Positions 7,066 to 14,753 of a DNA stretch of 16,262 bases are shown here, in pieces (the first letter of the stretch is position 1; every line of letters starts with the position of its first letter). The position numbers and the translations under genes are program-made. Below the pieces are notes generated by a model. That model was not told where the DNA came from. It did no database searches and worked only from the letters and a program-made list of their open reading frames with translations. The stretch lies in contig DATGKK010000046.1 of the NCBI GenBank assembly GCA_035294725.1, positions 1 to 16,262 on the forward strand. Reading direction: 5' to 3'. The stretch is from DATGKK01 sp035294725. GTDB lineage: Bacteria > Actinomycetota > Acidimicrobiia > Acidimicrobiales > Bog-793.

Positions 7066-7554
7066 ATGGCCAACAGCGACGACACGACCCCGGACATCAC
7101 CATTCATGAGCTGCAGCGCCGTCTCGAAACGCTGGAGCAGTCCGTCATTGAGCTGGGCAACCAGGTGACGACGCGTCGGTTCGCCGTGCTCGACGGCGAC
7201 GTCGAGCGGCTCGTGGCGGAGACCGTGGAGGGGGCATTTGAGCTCCGGCTGGAGCTTCCCACGTCGAAGTGGAGCTCCAGCGCATCACGAAGTAGCGATG
7301 ATCCCTCCAACGGGAATCGCACTGCGGTGCTCGTCTTCACCGTCCCCGGCGAGGCCGACCTCCCGGCCGGCCTCGGTGTCCAGCTCTGGGCCAGGGGCAA
7401 CCTCATGCGCGAGCTGACGTGGTGGGGGGACGAGGAACACGAGACGAGCGAGACGGCTGGTCGGGGTGAGGGCAGTACGACTCCCGGTCCTACGGGGTCT
7501 CCTTCTCCACCTCGGCCCGGAGCTCCGGAGCCTCCCGGGACGGCGCCAACATGA
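7066..7554 (+). CDS. Hypothetical protein: coiled coil, compact domain, Pro/Gly tail
   Basis: I do not recognise a named family. The 162-residue product has a short heptad-like helix at residues 12-36 (IHELQRRLETLEQSVIELGNQV). A mixed domain follows at about 38-120, with strands such as FELRLELP, RTAVLVFTVP and GLGVQLWARGNLMRELTWW. The tail from 121 is low-complexity, rich in Glu, Thr, Gly and Pro. There is no signal peptide or membrane segment. The ATG at 7066 is well supported by GGAGG at 7051-7055 and GGGAG nearer the start. It follows the XRE gene on the same strand by 155 bases, so it could be a partner or target of that regulator, but it may have its own promoter. The overlapping minus-strand frame across this region is judged a shadow. 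Confidence 0.7.
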   Translation: MANSDDTTPDITIHELQRRLETLEQSVIELGNQVTTRRFAVLDGDVERLVAETVEGAFELRLELPTSKWSSSASRSSDDPSNGNRTAVLVFTVPGEADLPAGLGVQLWARGNLMRELTWWGDEEHETSETAGRGEGSTTPGPTGSPSPPRPGAPEPPGTAPT

Positions 7555-7577
7555 TGGGTCACCCGCTCCCCCGGTTT

Positions 7578-7592
7578 CGCTCGCGGCGAGCG
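7578..7592 (+). terminator. Weak hairpin after the coiled-coil hypothetical gene
   Basis: CGCTCG, loop CGG, CGAGCG forms a perfect 6-bp stem 23 bases after the stop codon at 7554. No T-run follows, so it is at best a GC-type terminator or an RNA 3'-end stabiliser. Confidence 0.25.
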
Positions 7593-8065
7593 GCACTCAC
7601 CACGCCGTTCACCGGCCCCGACAACCTGGGTTGACACCTCCCGCTGGTTCGCGCGGAGCACCCTCCTTCCCCCCGGGATCATGGCGGAGGTCGAACCGGC
7701 GCTGGCCCGAAGCAGCCAGTGCCACCTGCAACAGGAGCAGGGCCAGGGCAGCGGCCTCGCGAGACAGGAGGTCGCCCTCGCTGCTCTGCGCGACCCCAGC
7801 TCCGGAACGGCGTGGCGGTCGGGGTACCAACCGGAGACCCGCATGGTCGCCAAAGCTCTGCCCGCCCGATCGAGAGGGTGGTCAGCATCCGGTCGGCCTC
7901 CACGGCCTCAGAATTCCAGCTGCGCTGAGCTCCTCCTAGCGCGCCCATTCCGCATCATCCGAGTGCGTCCGCTCACGAGAGGAGGACCCTTTCCCGGGCT
8001 CCGGCCCCGATCGTGGGGACGCGACGGAGCATGCTCACCTCGCCTCTTCGGCGGCCGATGAGGCA

Positions 8066-8117
8066 GCCGGGCAGCTTCCGGGCCCCGAGGACCAGGGCGA
8101 GCCTGCCGGGCAGCTTC
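8066..8117. repeat. 13-base direct repeat
   Basis: GCCGGGCAGCTTC occurs at 8066-8078 and again at 8105-8117, 39 bases apart. The spacing is a multiple of three, so it could be a trace of coding repetition, but no gene is visible here. Function unknown. Confidence 0.4.
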
Positions 8118-8150
8118 TCGCGAGCGAAGTCCCGCTCCACGGCAGCAAAG

Positions 8151-8189
8151 CCGCGCTGACGTGGCCGGGCCGCAACGACGTCAGCGCGG
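8151..8189 (-). terminator. 12-bp-stem hairpin ending the hydrolase-VOC unit
   Basis: CCGCGCTGACGT (8151-8162) and ACGTCAGCGCGG (8178-8189) form a perfect 12-bp inverted repeat with a 15-base loop. It starts two bases beyond the stop codon of the VOC gene on the minus strand. Reading that strand, the stem is followed by CTTTG, a poor T-run, so it is a plausible but imperfect intrinsic terminator, as is common in GC-rich genomes. Confidence 0.6.
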
Positions 8190-8191
8190 GA

Positions 8192-8587
8192 TCACTGGTC
8201 GAAGCGGATCGGCAACGGGTTGTCCTGCTGGACGATCCACCGATTCCCGTCCGGGTCTTCGATCGCTACAGAGCGCCCCCAAGGTGCCGACTCGATCTCG
8301 TCGTCGTCGTCGAGCACGCCGTGGCCTCGCAGCTCGGCGACCGCCGCATCGATGTCCGGCACCGACAACACGGTCCCCGCGAGAGTCCCAGGTGGCATCG
8401 ACTCGTACCAGGTGGTCAAGGTCACCGCTGTCTCGCAGCCGGGGGGGCGCAGCATCACCCAGCGCAGGTCGTCTCCGAACTGCTCGTCCATGAGAACCTC
8501 GAAGCCGAGGACCTCGACGTAGAACGCTTTTGCCACGGCGGGATCCCGCACCGGCACGGAGATGACGCTGATGCGGTGACCTTGCAC
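8192..8587 (-). CDS. VOC-superfamily (glyoxalase/bleomycin-resistance fold) protein
   Basis: This 131-residue protein has the two-module beta-alpha-beta-beta-beta layout of VOC proteins. The first module holds HRISVISVPVRDPAVAKAFY and VLGFEVLMDE; the second holds LSVPDIDAAVAELRGHGV and ends in SVAIEDPDGNRWIVQQ, whose Glu110 is the usual metal-ligand position. The family covers metal-dependent isomerases, dioxygenases and antibiotic-binding proteins; the substrate cannot be named here. The GTG at 8587 is chosen over the upstream ATG at 8668 because GAGGAGG lies seven bases before it and homology begins immediately after it. The longer frame would overlap the hydrolase gene. It lies 40 bases after that gene, so the two probably form one transcript ending at the hairpin at 8151-8189. 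Confidence 0.88.
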   Translation of the reverse strand: MQGHRISVISVPVRDPAVAKAFYVEVLGFEVLMDEQFGDDLRWVMLRPPGCETAVTLTTWYESMPPGTLAGTVLSVPDIDAAVAELRGHGVLDDDDEIESAPWGRSVAIEDPDGNRWIVQQDNPLPIRFDQ

Positions 8588-8627
8588 GTGCCGGCCTCCT
8601 CGCAGCTGCAGGTTGCGCGACTCGGCG

Positions 8628-9872
8628 TCAGTCGACGATTGCCTGGTAGACGAGCCGGCGGAGCTCACGGCGGAGCGGGTAGGTGCCCGAGGGGAGCAGC
8701 TGCGTCATGAAGATCACGAGCAGGTCCTCGATCGGGTCGACCCAGAAGATCGTGCTCGCCGCACCGCCCCAGGCGAACTCCCCCTCGCTCGCAGGGACCT
8801 TCATGGCGGCGGGGTCGATCACGACGGAGAAGCCAAGGCCGAAACCGAGTCCCTCCTCCGCCTCGCCCGAGACCGGGCGGCCGAAATGCGCCATGTCCTG
8901 GTTGCCGGGAAGGTGGTTCCGGGTCATGTACTCGAGCGTGCGCGAGCCAAGGAGGCGGACGCCATCCAACTCCCCCCCGTTCGCCAGCAGCTGCGTGAAG
9001 CGGTAGTAATCACCGATCGTGGAGACGAGTCCCCCACCGCCCGACAACACTCTCGGCGGGCGCGTGATCAACGAGCTCATCCGCTCGCTCGGGACCGCCT
9101 TCCCGGTGACGGCGTCCGGCAGGTAGAGCGTCGCAAGACGATCGACCTGGTCCTCTCTTGCGTAGAACCCGGTGTCGTCCATCCCGAGCGGTCCAAGGAT
9201 GCGGTCCTTCAGGAAGGCGTCGAGAGGCTGCCCCGAGAGCACCTCGACGAGCCGCCCGACGACGTCGGTGGCGTGTGAGTAGTTCCAGCTGCTCCCCGGC
9301 TCGAACAGCAGCGGAAGCCGAGCCCACTGCTCGCAGGCGCCGGCGAGGTCGACGTCCTTCGGAGTCCCCCACTCGAAACCGGCGGAGCGATAGATCGCAT
9401 CGACGGGATGGTTGTACATGAACCCGTAGGTCATTCCGGAGGTGTGCGTGAGCAGGTGCCAGATCCGGATCGGCTCGGCAGCCGGTCGCAGGATCGGGGT
9501 CACCGACGACCCTCCGGCGAAGACCTTCGGCTCGGCGAACTCGGGCAGGTAGTTCGCGACCGGGTCGTTGAGGTCGAAGCGGCCCTCCTCGTAGAGCATC
9601 ATGGCCGCCACCGAGGTGATGGGCTTGGTCATGGAGTAGATGCGGTAGACGGTGTCCGCCTCGATCGGAAGCGAGCGCTCGAGGTCGCGCAGCCCGGCCA
9701 TGGTGAAGTGACCCACCTCGCCTCCTCTCGCGACGAGGAGGGCGAAGCCGGCGAGCTGTCCCCGATCGAGATAGCCGCGCATGTGGGAGTCGAGTCGTCG
9801 AAGCCTCTCAGCGTCGCAGCCGATCTCCTCGGGGTCCACGGTCTTCGGTGGGATCGCCATGGGGGCAACCAT
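8628..9872 (-). CDS. Family VIII esterase / class C beta-lactamase-like serine hydrolase
   Basis: This 414-residue hydrolase has the penicillin-binding-protein/beta-lactamase fold. The nucleophile motif S-x-x-K is SMTK (80-83) in VYRIYSMTKPITSVAAMMLYEEG. HLLTHTSGMTYGF (139-151) and the Tyr-containing motif WNYSHATDVVGRLVEVLSG (YSH at 198-200) follow. In place of the K-T-G box of true beta-lactamases it has WGGAAST (368-374), the W-G-G form typical of EstB-like family VIII carboxylesterases. Ester hydrolysis is therefore more likely than beta-lactam resistance. There is no signal peptide, so it is probably cytoplasmic. The ATG at 9872 was chosen; ATG 9860, four codons in, is equally possible, and neither has a good ribosome binding site. 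It precedes the VOC gene by 40 bases on the same strand. Confidence 0.88.
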   Translation of the reverse strand: MVAPMAIPPKTVDPEEIGCDAERLRRLDSHMRGYLDRGQLAGFALLVARGGEVGHFTMAGLRDLERSLPIEADTVYRIYSMTKPITSVAAMMLYEEGRFDLNDPVANYLPEFAEPKVFAGGSSVTPILRPAAEPIRIWHLLTHTSGMTYGFMYNHPVDAIYRSAGFEWGTPKDVDLAGACEQWARLPLLFEPGSSWNYSHATDVVGRLVEVLSGQPLDAFLKDRILGPLGMDDTGFYAREDQVDRLATLYLPDAVTGKAVPSERMSSLITRPPRVLSGGGGLVSTIGDYYRFTQLLANGGELDGVRLLGSRTLEYMTRNHLPGNQDMAHFGRPVSGEAEEGLGFGLGFSVVIDPAAMKVPASEGEFAWGGAASTIFWVDPIEDLLVIFMTQLLPSGTYPLRRELRRLVYQAIVD

Positions 9873-10426
9873 AGGCCAGTGAGGAAGACCCCTCCCGGCC
9901 GACGGAGCGTGCAATGAGGCGCGGGATCCATTGATGGAGCTCTCCGACGTCGCCGCCGGAGCGCACGTCCACCACCCAGCCGGGATGATTCGGCTCCCGG
10001 CCGAAGCACAGGTCGGGTCCGGTCGTTGGCTCCGCGAGCGAGGACGTCGTCGTCGGCCCACGGCGTCCCCTGACTCAGCCTTCGGCGAACATCAAGGAGC
10101 CGCCGGTTGCGGCGAACAGCTAGCCGAGCCGGCTACAGCGTCGCGGAAGACCACGACAGGGGCGATGTCGGCTGCGGGCGAGGTGGGCAGACGGCAGCGG
10201 TCGAGAGCAGACGCGGGTCGGAGCGGCATCAAGACGCTCCTTGAGGCGCCTCGGCGACAAGCGTGGGGCGCTCTTCCGCGAACCAGCCAACGGCTCGAGC
10301 GGGCTGGGTGGGCGCCGTGGCCGAGGCTGCAGAAGGGCCAGGCTCCTCCGGTGGTTCGTGCAGCCGCTGAGCGGTGGCGACCACCGGCGCCGGCACGCAG
10401 CGGCGCACCGTTGCGGCCGCCAGGCC
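9873..10426. other. Intergenic stretch upstream of the esterase
   Basis: About 550 bases lie between the end of the APC permease and the start of the esterase, both on the minus strand. The open frames here, up to about 200 codons, are Arg/Pro/Ala-rich on both strands and resemble no family I know, as expected of chance frames in GC-rich DNA. The esterase promoter should be here, but I could not identify it. Confidence 0.45.
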
Positions 10427-11896
10427 TCATGACCCTGCCGCTCGGGCGGCCTCCTCCAGGGCAGGTACTGCGGCTGTCGCGTCCTCACCGTGGAAGTGCC
10501 ACGAGTCCTCGGTACGCCGCCTGGTGATCCAGGCGAACACCAGCCCGAGGGCGAGCAGTACCGCGAAGGTCTCGTCGACCCCGTTGCCGATCGCCCTCGG
10601 CCCGTAGACGAAGAACGCGACTAGCAGCGCCCCCATGGTGGCGCTGGAGAAGACGGACCCCGCGAGCAGCAGGCGGTGACCGTGGGGCCGGAGCCGGACA
10701 TCGGGGAGCCGTCGATGGCCGACGGTGAGGAAGACCAGAGCCGTGACGGAGTCGAGGAAGAACTCGGCGAGGAGGAAGAACCCGGCCGCGGAGAGCACGA
10801 GGTTGAAGAAACTGGAGAGCGAGGAGACGAACAGCTGGATGGCCACGACCACGGTCGCGCTGCCGAGGCTGACGGCGACGGCGACCCACGGGACGCGAAA
10901 GCGGTTGACTCGGCTGAAGGCCTCGGGGATCAAACGCTCGCGGCCCATCGCGTAAAGGGCACGGGTGAGGATGAAGCTCGTCAGCCAGAGACCGCCCGCG
11001 GTCGAGAGCAGGATCGGGACGAGCATCACCACCGGAGCACCAGGGATGAGCCGGTGCGCCCAGACTGCGAGCGGATCGACCGAGCCTGCAAGGGAGTGGA
11101 GGGGCGTCTCCGACATCATCAGCGGATACAGGACGGCATAGAACAGGAGCGCCCCGAAGGCTCCGATGATGCCGCCGAGGCCGGGGTCTGATCGCGGCCT
11201 GACCGCCTCCTCGGCCGCGTAGCTGTCGATCTCCCAGCCGTCGAGGATCGTCGCCGCGATCACGGCCACGACGAGCATCCCGCCGATTGGCGGCGCGCCG
11301 AAGTGGATCGGCACCGACAGTGCCCTTAGGCGCGCCAGGCCGATGATCCCGAACGACGCCAGCGCCACCATCTCCACGAGGAAGAACAGCTGCGTGATGC
11401 GCGCCGTCGGGCGACTCCCGAGCAGAAGCGGCGCCGCCGCGAAGGCGACCCAGAAGAGCGTCACGGCCAGGTGGACGACAGCGGGTGCCTGGTAGTGAGG
11501 AGCGACCAGCGCGAGCGTGTAGGAGCCGGCTGGGATGGCGATCGGCGGGATCGAGAGGAAGTAGGCGAGGATGAGGATCCATGCCTGGTACCTCGACACC
11601 CCTCGACCCACGATGCGCGCCGACCAGTGGTATGACGCTCCCGCGTGCGGGAAGTGCCGGTTGAGCAGGCGGAACACAAAGCTCGAGATGATGAACGGGA
11701 CGGCGAGGATTCCGATGGCCGGAAGCGTCCACCACCCTGCCTGGGCCGCCATCACGCCCCCCGTCGCCGCCACCGAGAACATCGGCCCGACACTCGAGAC
11801 CGACAACGGGACGAGGTCGCGCAGCCCGAAGGACTGGGCGAGGCCAGGACCCGCGTCCGGAGTAGACGAAGACTTGCTGGGGACAGCCTGAGGCAC
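10427..11896 (-). CDS. APC-superfamily amino acid/polyamine-type permease
   Basis: This 489-residue protein has about 12 hydrophobic segments and the hallmarks of amino acid-polyamine-organocation permeases. LVPLSVSSVGPMFSVAATGG (28-47) is the unwound first helix. FPHAGASYHW (82-91) corresponds to the conserved P-x-A-G-x-x-Y element, and LDGWEIDSYAAEEAVRPRSDPG (218-239) to the helix 6 region with its paired Glu. The polar N- and C-terminal tails (about 20 and 30 residues) face the cytoplasm by family convention. The substrate is unknown. The GTG at 11896 has no Shine-Dalgarno sequence; TAGTCT, a TANNNT box, ends eight bases upstream on this strand, so the message may be leaderless. The gene is flanked by long gaps and looks monocistronic. 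Confidence 0.88.
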   Translation of the reverse strand: MPQAVPSKSSSTPDAGPGLAQSFGLRDLVPLSVSSVGPMFSVAATGGVMAAQAGWWTLPAIGILAVPFIISSFVFRLLNRHFPHAGASYHWSARIVGRGVSRYQAWILILAYFLSIPPIAIPAGSYTLALVAPHYQAPAVVHLAVTLFWVAFAAAPLLLGSRPTARITQLFFLVEMVALASFGIIGLARLRALSVPIHFGAPPIGGMLVVAVIAATILDGWEIDSYAAEEAVRPRSDPGLGGIIGAFGALLFYAVLYPLMMSETPLHSLAGSVDPLAVWAHRLIPGAPVVMLVPILLSTAGGLWLTSFILTRALYAMGRERLIPEAFSRVNRFRVPWVAVAVSLGSATVVVAIQLFVSSLSSFFNLVLSAAGFFLLAEFFLDSVTALVFLTVGHRRLPDVRLRPHGHRLLLAGSVFSSATMGALLVAFFVYGPRAIGNGVDETFAVLLALGLVFAWITRRRTEDSWHFHGEDATAAVPALEEAARAAGS

Positions 11897-12316
11897 GAGG
11901 AAGGAGACTACTGCGACGACCTCGCACCCCCTACCAGCTCGCTACATCGCAGAACCCTGGAGCATCTCTCATCGCTCGCAAGGTGCGGTCGGTTGCAAGA
12001 CGACGCAGACGGCAACACCGTCGCCGTGACTGGGCAGTCCGGTGGGCCGGCAACCTCCGACCCGCTCACGAGCTCGACCTGTGCCGGCACGACCTGCAAC
12101 GCCCTTGCGGCACGCCGGCCGTCCCGAGTGGTTCGCCGTACCGGGAAACTCCCATGGGCACACAGCCTCGTCCTCGGCTCACCCGCCCGAGCAAGACCCT
12201 CACTCGCCAGACCACGGGTGCTCGTTCGCGTATGCTTCCCGCCACAGGACAGAGCCAACCAGGGTTATGGACAGCGTAGGACCACGCGCTCCCGCCTGAG
12301 AGGCAAAAGTCCTGAT
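11897..12316. other. Intergenic region between the permease and tRNA-Ser
   Basis: These roughly 420 bases separate divergent genes and show no convincing protein gene. TAGTCT (11910-11905, minus) is a possible permease -10 box. TATGCT at 12231-12236 (plus) fits a -10 box and could serve the tRNA-Ser transcript, but it is about 80 bases from the mature 5' end and no -35 is clear. Confidence 0.35.
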
Positions 12317-12405
12317 GGAGAGGTGCGAGAGCGGCCGAATCGGACTCACTGCTAATGAGTTGACCTGGGAGACTGGGTCCGAGGGTTCAAATCCCTCCCT
12401 CTCCG
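12317..12405 (+). tRNA. tRNA-Ser, anticodon GCT
   Basis: The 7-bp acceptor stem pairs GGAGAGG (12317-12323) with CCTCTCC (12398-12404), with G as discriminator at 12405. The anticodon arm is ACTCA, loop CTGCTAA, TGAGT, giving anticodon GCT for AGC/AGU serine codons. A long variable arm follows, as required of tRNA-Ser, then the T arm GAGGG, TTCAAAT, CCCTC (12381-12397). CCA is not encoded (the next bases are CTC), so it must be added enzymatically. It converges with the glycosyltransferase gene on the other strand. Confidence 0.96.
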
Positions 12406-12497
12406 CTCGATGGCTGGGTATCCGGTCTTTCGGCCCTGGTCCCGGCTGCCCAACCTGATGCCGGTCGCCTTCCCGCACCGTGCCTGCTCGGCCGCAG

Positions 12498-14753
12498 TCA
12501 GCCCGCTTGCATCAACTGCTGCCTCAGAAAGTCGCCGACCCGCCGGGTCTGCGCCTCGATGGTCTCCTCGTACGACCAGCGCCAGGCCGCCTCGATCAGC
12601 TGTGCGCGCCGTACCGGATCGGAGTCGAGCAGCTCGATGGCGTCGAGGATCGCATCAAGATCACAGGGTGGCACGAGAAGGCCTCGTTCACCATTCCCGA
12701 GCGCCGACGCGACGCCGCCGACCGCCGTCGCGACTATCGGCAGGCCGAAGGCTGCGGCCTCATAGAGGATTTGGGGTTGGCCCTCGGTGAGCGAGACGTG
12801 GAGCAGCATCGTCGCCCGCTCCCGATAGAGCGCCGCGAGCTCGTTGCGGATCAGCCGGCCGTGGAACGTGATGTTGGTCAGTCCCCGCTCCCCTGCCTCC
12901 CGCCGCAGATCGTCCGCCATGGAGCCGGTGCCGGCGACCTCGATGTTCCAGCGCCCGCCCTGCTGAAGCGCGGCAGCGACGTCCAGCAGCAGGCGCGGGT
13001 TCTTCTCGGGGTCGAGCCGCCCGACAACGAGGATCGTGCTGGACCCGGGCCAGGCACGAGCGAGCACGCGCTCGAGCGGGAGGAACTGCTCCTGACGCAG
13101 CAGTGAGATCCCGGTCTGGAGGACTGTGACGCCGTGCGCGGCGTAGATCGAGGCCATCTCTCCACCTACCACGATGGCCCCCGCCGACGCGAGCCGCAGG
13201 TGAGCCTGCTGCATCGCAGCGGCTGCCGGCCGAACGAGCCGATGACGCCACCCGGCCGTCCGATGTCTCAGATAGTCGTTCAGGTTCTCTCGCACTCCTA
13301 CGAACACGGGGATGCGACGGGCACGCGCCTCCATCCCGAGGAGAGTTCCGAGCGGGTGTGGGCCGAACAGGAGCAACGCGTCACAGTCCGCAAGCTTCCG
13401 ATGCCACCGCCACCAGCTCCTTGGCGTCGCGCGCGCCACAGCGGCCAGCCGGTGCAGGCTCGGGTAGAAGGGAAGCTCCACGAAGTGGACGGACCCGCTG
13501 GCGGGCAGCTCGAACGGTGCCCGCCCCGGAACCGGGTCCACCCGCCCGAACAGCACCAGCTGGCCCACCTGCCCAGCCAGCTCGGACAGCCACGAGATGA
13601 AGGCGGTGGTCGTGGAGATGCCGCGGTCGTCGCGGCGGTAGGAAAGGTCCGCGTACACACCGAGACGCAACTCCGAGGCCGGCACCCGACTTCGAGCGGT
13701 GGTGCCATCCTGCGAGCGGTCCGCCAGCCTGCCCAATCGCCGGGCATGGCGTCCGCAGCTTCGGTCAGCGAGAGCGAGGAGGTCGCCGCCGAAGCTCTCC
13801 CACCCGTTCCCGAAGGCGAAGTAGCCGTGGTCGGAGAGGACGAGGCGGAACGGGGTCGCCAAGTGGCGGAGCGGTGCGTCCCGGTACGCCGCTCTTCTCC
13901 GCAGGTAGGCGGACCGGGCGCGCATGCGGTCAACCACAGCTGCATCGAGCACCACGCCCTTGTCACTCAGATGGTCGATGACCCCGTCAAGCGTGTTGGC
14001 CGTCATGGTCCAGTTCCGCACGTTGCGGCTGGTGTCCCGGCGCCCGAGCACGCCGATCACGCTGTCGTCGTGTTGCCGGTACATGGTGAGCACTGCCGGG
14101 CACAGCGCCATGGTGCCCCTGGCCGAGGTCACGAGCGCGATCCAGTAGTCGTAGAAGACGTCGGCGCCCACCGGCCACAGGTCTCGCTGCAGCGCCTCCC
14201 GTCGAATGGCGATGTTGTGGCCCATTATGAAGTTCCGGCTCCCAAGGACGTCCGACGACGCTTCCGGAACGACACCGTCGAGCGCGATCTCCCAGACCGT
14301 CCGGGTCGCGGGCTCGCTGGATCCCGCGGTGAACGGGCGCGAGTTGCAGCAGACGGCCTCGACATCCGGCCGATCGAGGTAGGAAAGCAGCGTGGCAACC
14401 TTGTCCGGCAGCCAGACGTCGTCCTGATCGCAGAAGAAGACGACATCGCCCTCAGCGCTCTCGACGAGACGGCGCACGTTGGCGCATAGCCCGATGTTGA
14501 CGTCGCTCGGCAGGGTCCTCACGACCACAGGGCTGATCGAGGCGAACTCGGCGACGACGTTCAGCGTCGCGTCGCTGGAGCAGTCGTCGGCTACGAGGAT
14601 CTCGTCAGGCACACGGGTCTGGGCGAGAAGGCTGTCGAGCTGCTCGCGCAGGAAACGCTCGCCGTTGTAGGTCGGGATGCAGACCGACACCCGGAAACGG
14701 TCGACAGGACGGCGGCTCCCGAAGCTCGCGTCCGACGGCTCACCCTCCGGCAT
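12498..14753 (-). CDS. Two-domain GT2-GT4 fusion glycosyltransferase
   Basis: This 751-residue protein joins two complete glycosyltransferase domains. The N-terminal domain (about 20-240) is family 2: VSVCIPTYNGERFLREQLDSLL, Asp56/Asp57 in LVADDCSS, the metal-binding DQDD (109-112), and MGHNIAIRREAL. The C-terminal domain (about 363-751) is family 4: a Rossmann start LRLGVYADLSYRRDDRGIS, ILVVGRLDPEKNP (574-586), and EGQPQILYE with the E-x7-E pair Glu657/Glu665. A basic linker (about 280-360) joins them. It should add two sugars, or act at two steps, from nucleotide-sugar donors in the cytoplasm; the acceptor is unknown. The ATG at 14753 is chosen because homology begins just after it and it overlaps the upstream gene's stop by 14 bases, with GAGGG just before it. 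The open frame extends further upstream but overlaps that gene. Confidence 0.9.
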   Translation of the reverse strand: MPEGEPSDASFGSRRPVDRFRVSVCIPTYNGERFLREQLDSLLAQTRVPDEILVADDCSSDATLNVVAEFASISPVVVRTLPSDVNIGLCANVRRLVESAEGDVVFFCDQDDVWLPDKVATLLSYLDRPDVEAVCCNSRPFTAGSSEPATRTVWEIALDGVVPEASSDVLGSRNFIMGHNIAIRREALQRDLWPVGADVFYDYWIALVTSARGTMALCPAVLTMYRQHDDSVIGVLGRRDTSRNVRNWTMTANTLDGVIDHLSDKGVVLDAAVVDRMRARSAYLRRRAAYRDAPLRHLATPFRLVLSDHGYFAFGNGWESFGGDLLALADRSCGRHARRLGRLADRSQDGTTARSRVPASELRLGVYADLSYRRDDRGISTTTAFISWLSELAGQVGQLVLFGRVDPVPGRAPFELPASGSVHFVELPFYPSLHRLAAVARATPRSWWRWHRKLADCDALLLFGPHPLGTLLGMEARARRIPVFVGVRENLNDYLRHRTAGWRHRLVRPAAAAMQQAHLRLASAGAIVVGGEMASIYAAHGVTVLQTGISLLRQEQFLPLERVLARAWPGSSTILVVGRLDPEKNPRLLLDVAAALQQGGRWNIEVAGTGSMADDLRREAGERGLTNITFHGRLIRNELAALYRERATMLLHVSLTEGQPQILYEAAAFGLPIVATAVGGVASALGNGERGLLVPPCDLDAILDAIELLDSDPVRRAQLIEAAWRWSYEETIEAQTRRVGDFLRQQLMQAG

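Larger units (their letters stand above)
7555..8191. other. Non-coding gap between convergent genes
   Basis: No convincing gene is seen in these roughly 640 bases on either strand. The open frames are Arg/Pro/Ser-rich, lack ribosome binding sites and match no family I know. The stretch contains a small hairpin near its left end, a 13-base direct repeat near 8066-8117 and a strong hairpin at its right end. Both flanking genes point inward, so it probably holds transcription ends. It may be the remains of a decayed gene. Confidence 0.5.

Noticed and set aside
7104..7853. 249-codon minus-strand frame opposite the coiled-coil hypothetical gene
   Set aside because: It is Ser/Arg-rich and has no ribosome binding site; the plus-strand gene has a good one and a sensible fold pattern.
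7973..8140. Short minus-strand frame (55 codons) in the convergent gap
   Set aside because: It has a plausible start (GTG) and a mixed composition, but lies beyond the likely terminator, has no clear ribosome binding site and resembles nothing known.
8628..10061. Longer N-terminus for the esterase, up to 10061
   Set aside because: The extra 63 residues are Arg/Pro-rich and unlike the family; homology begins near the ATGs at 9872 and 9860.
10485..11927. 480-codon minus-strand frame in the permease region
   Set aside because: It is a frame-shifted shadow of the APC permease, without hydrophobic helices.
12200..12478. Minus-strand 92-codon frame across the tRNA-Ser
   Set aside because: Its middle (REGFEPSDPVSQ...) is the reverse complement of the tRNA, a well-known false protein; there is no family or ribosome binding site.
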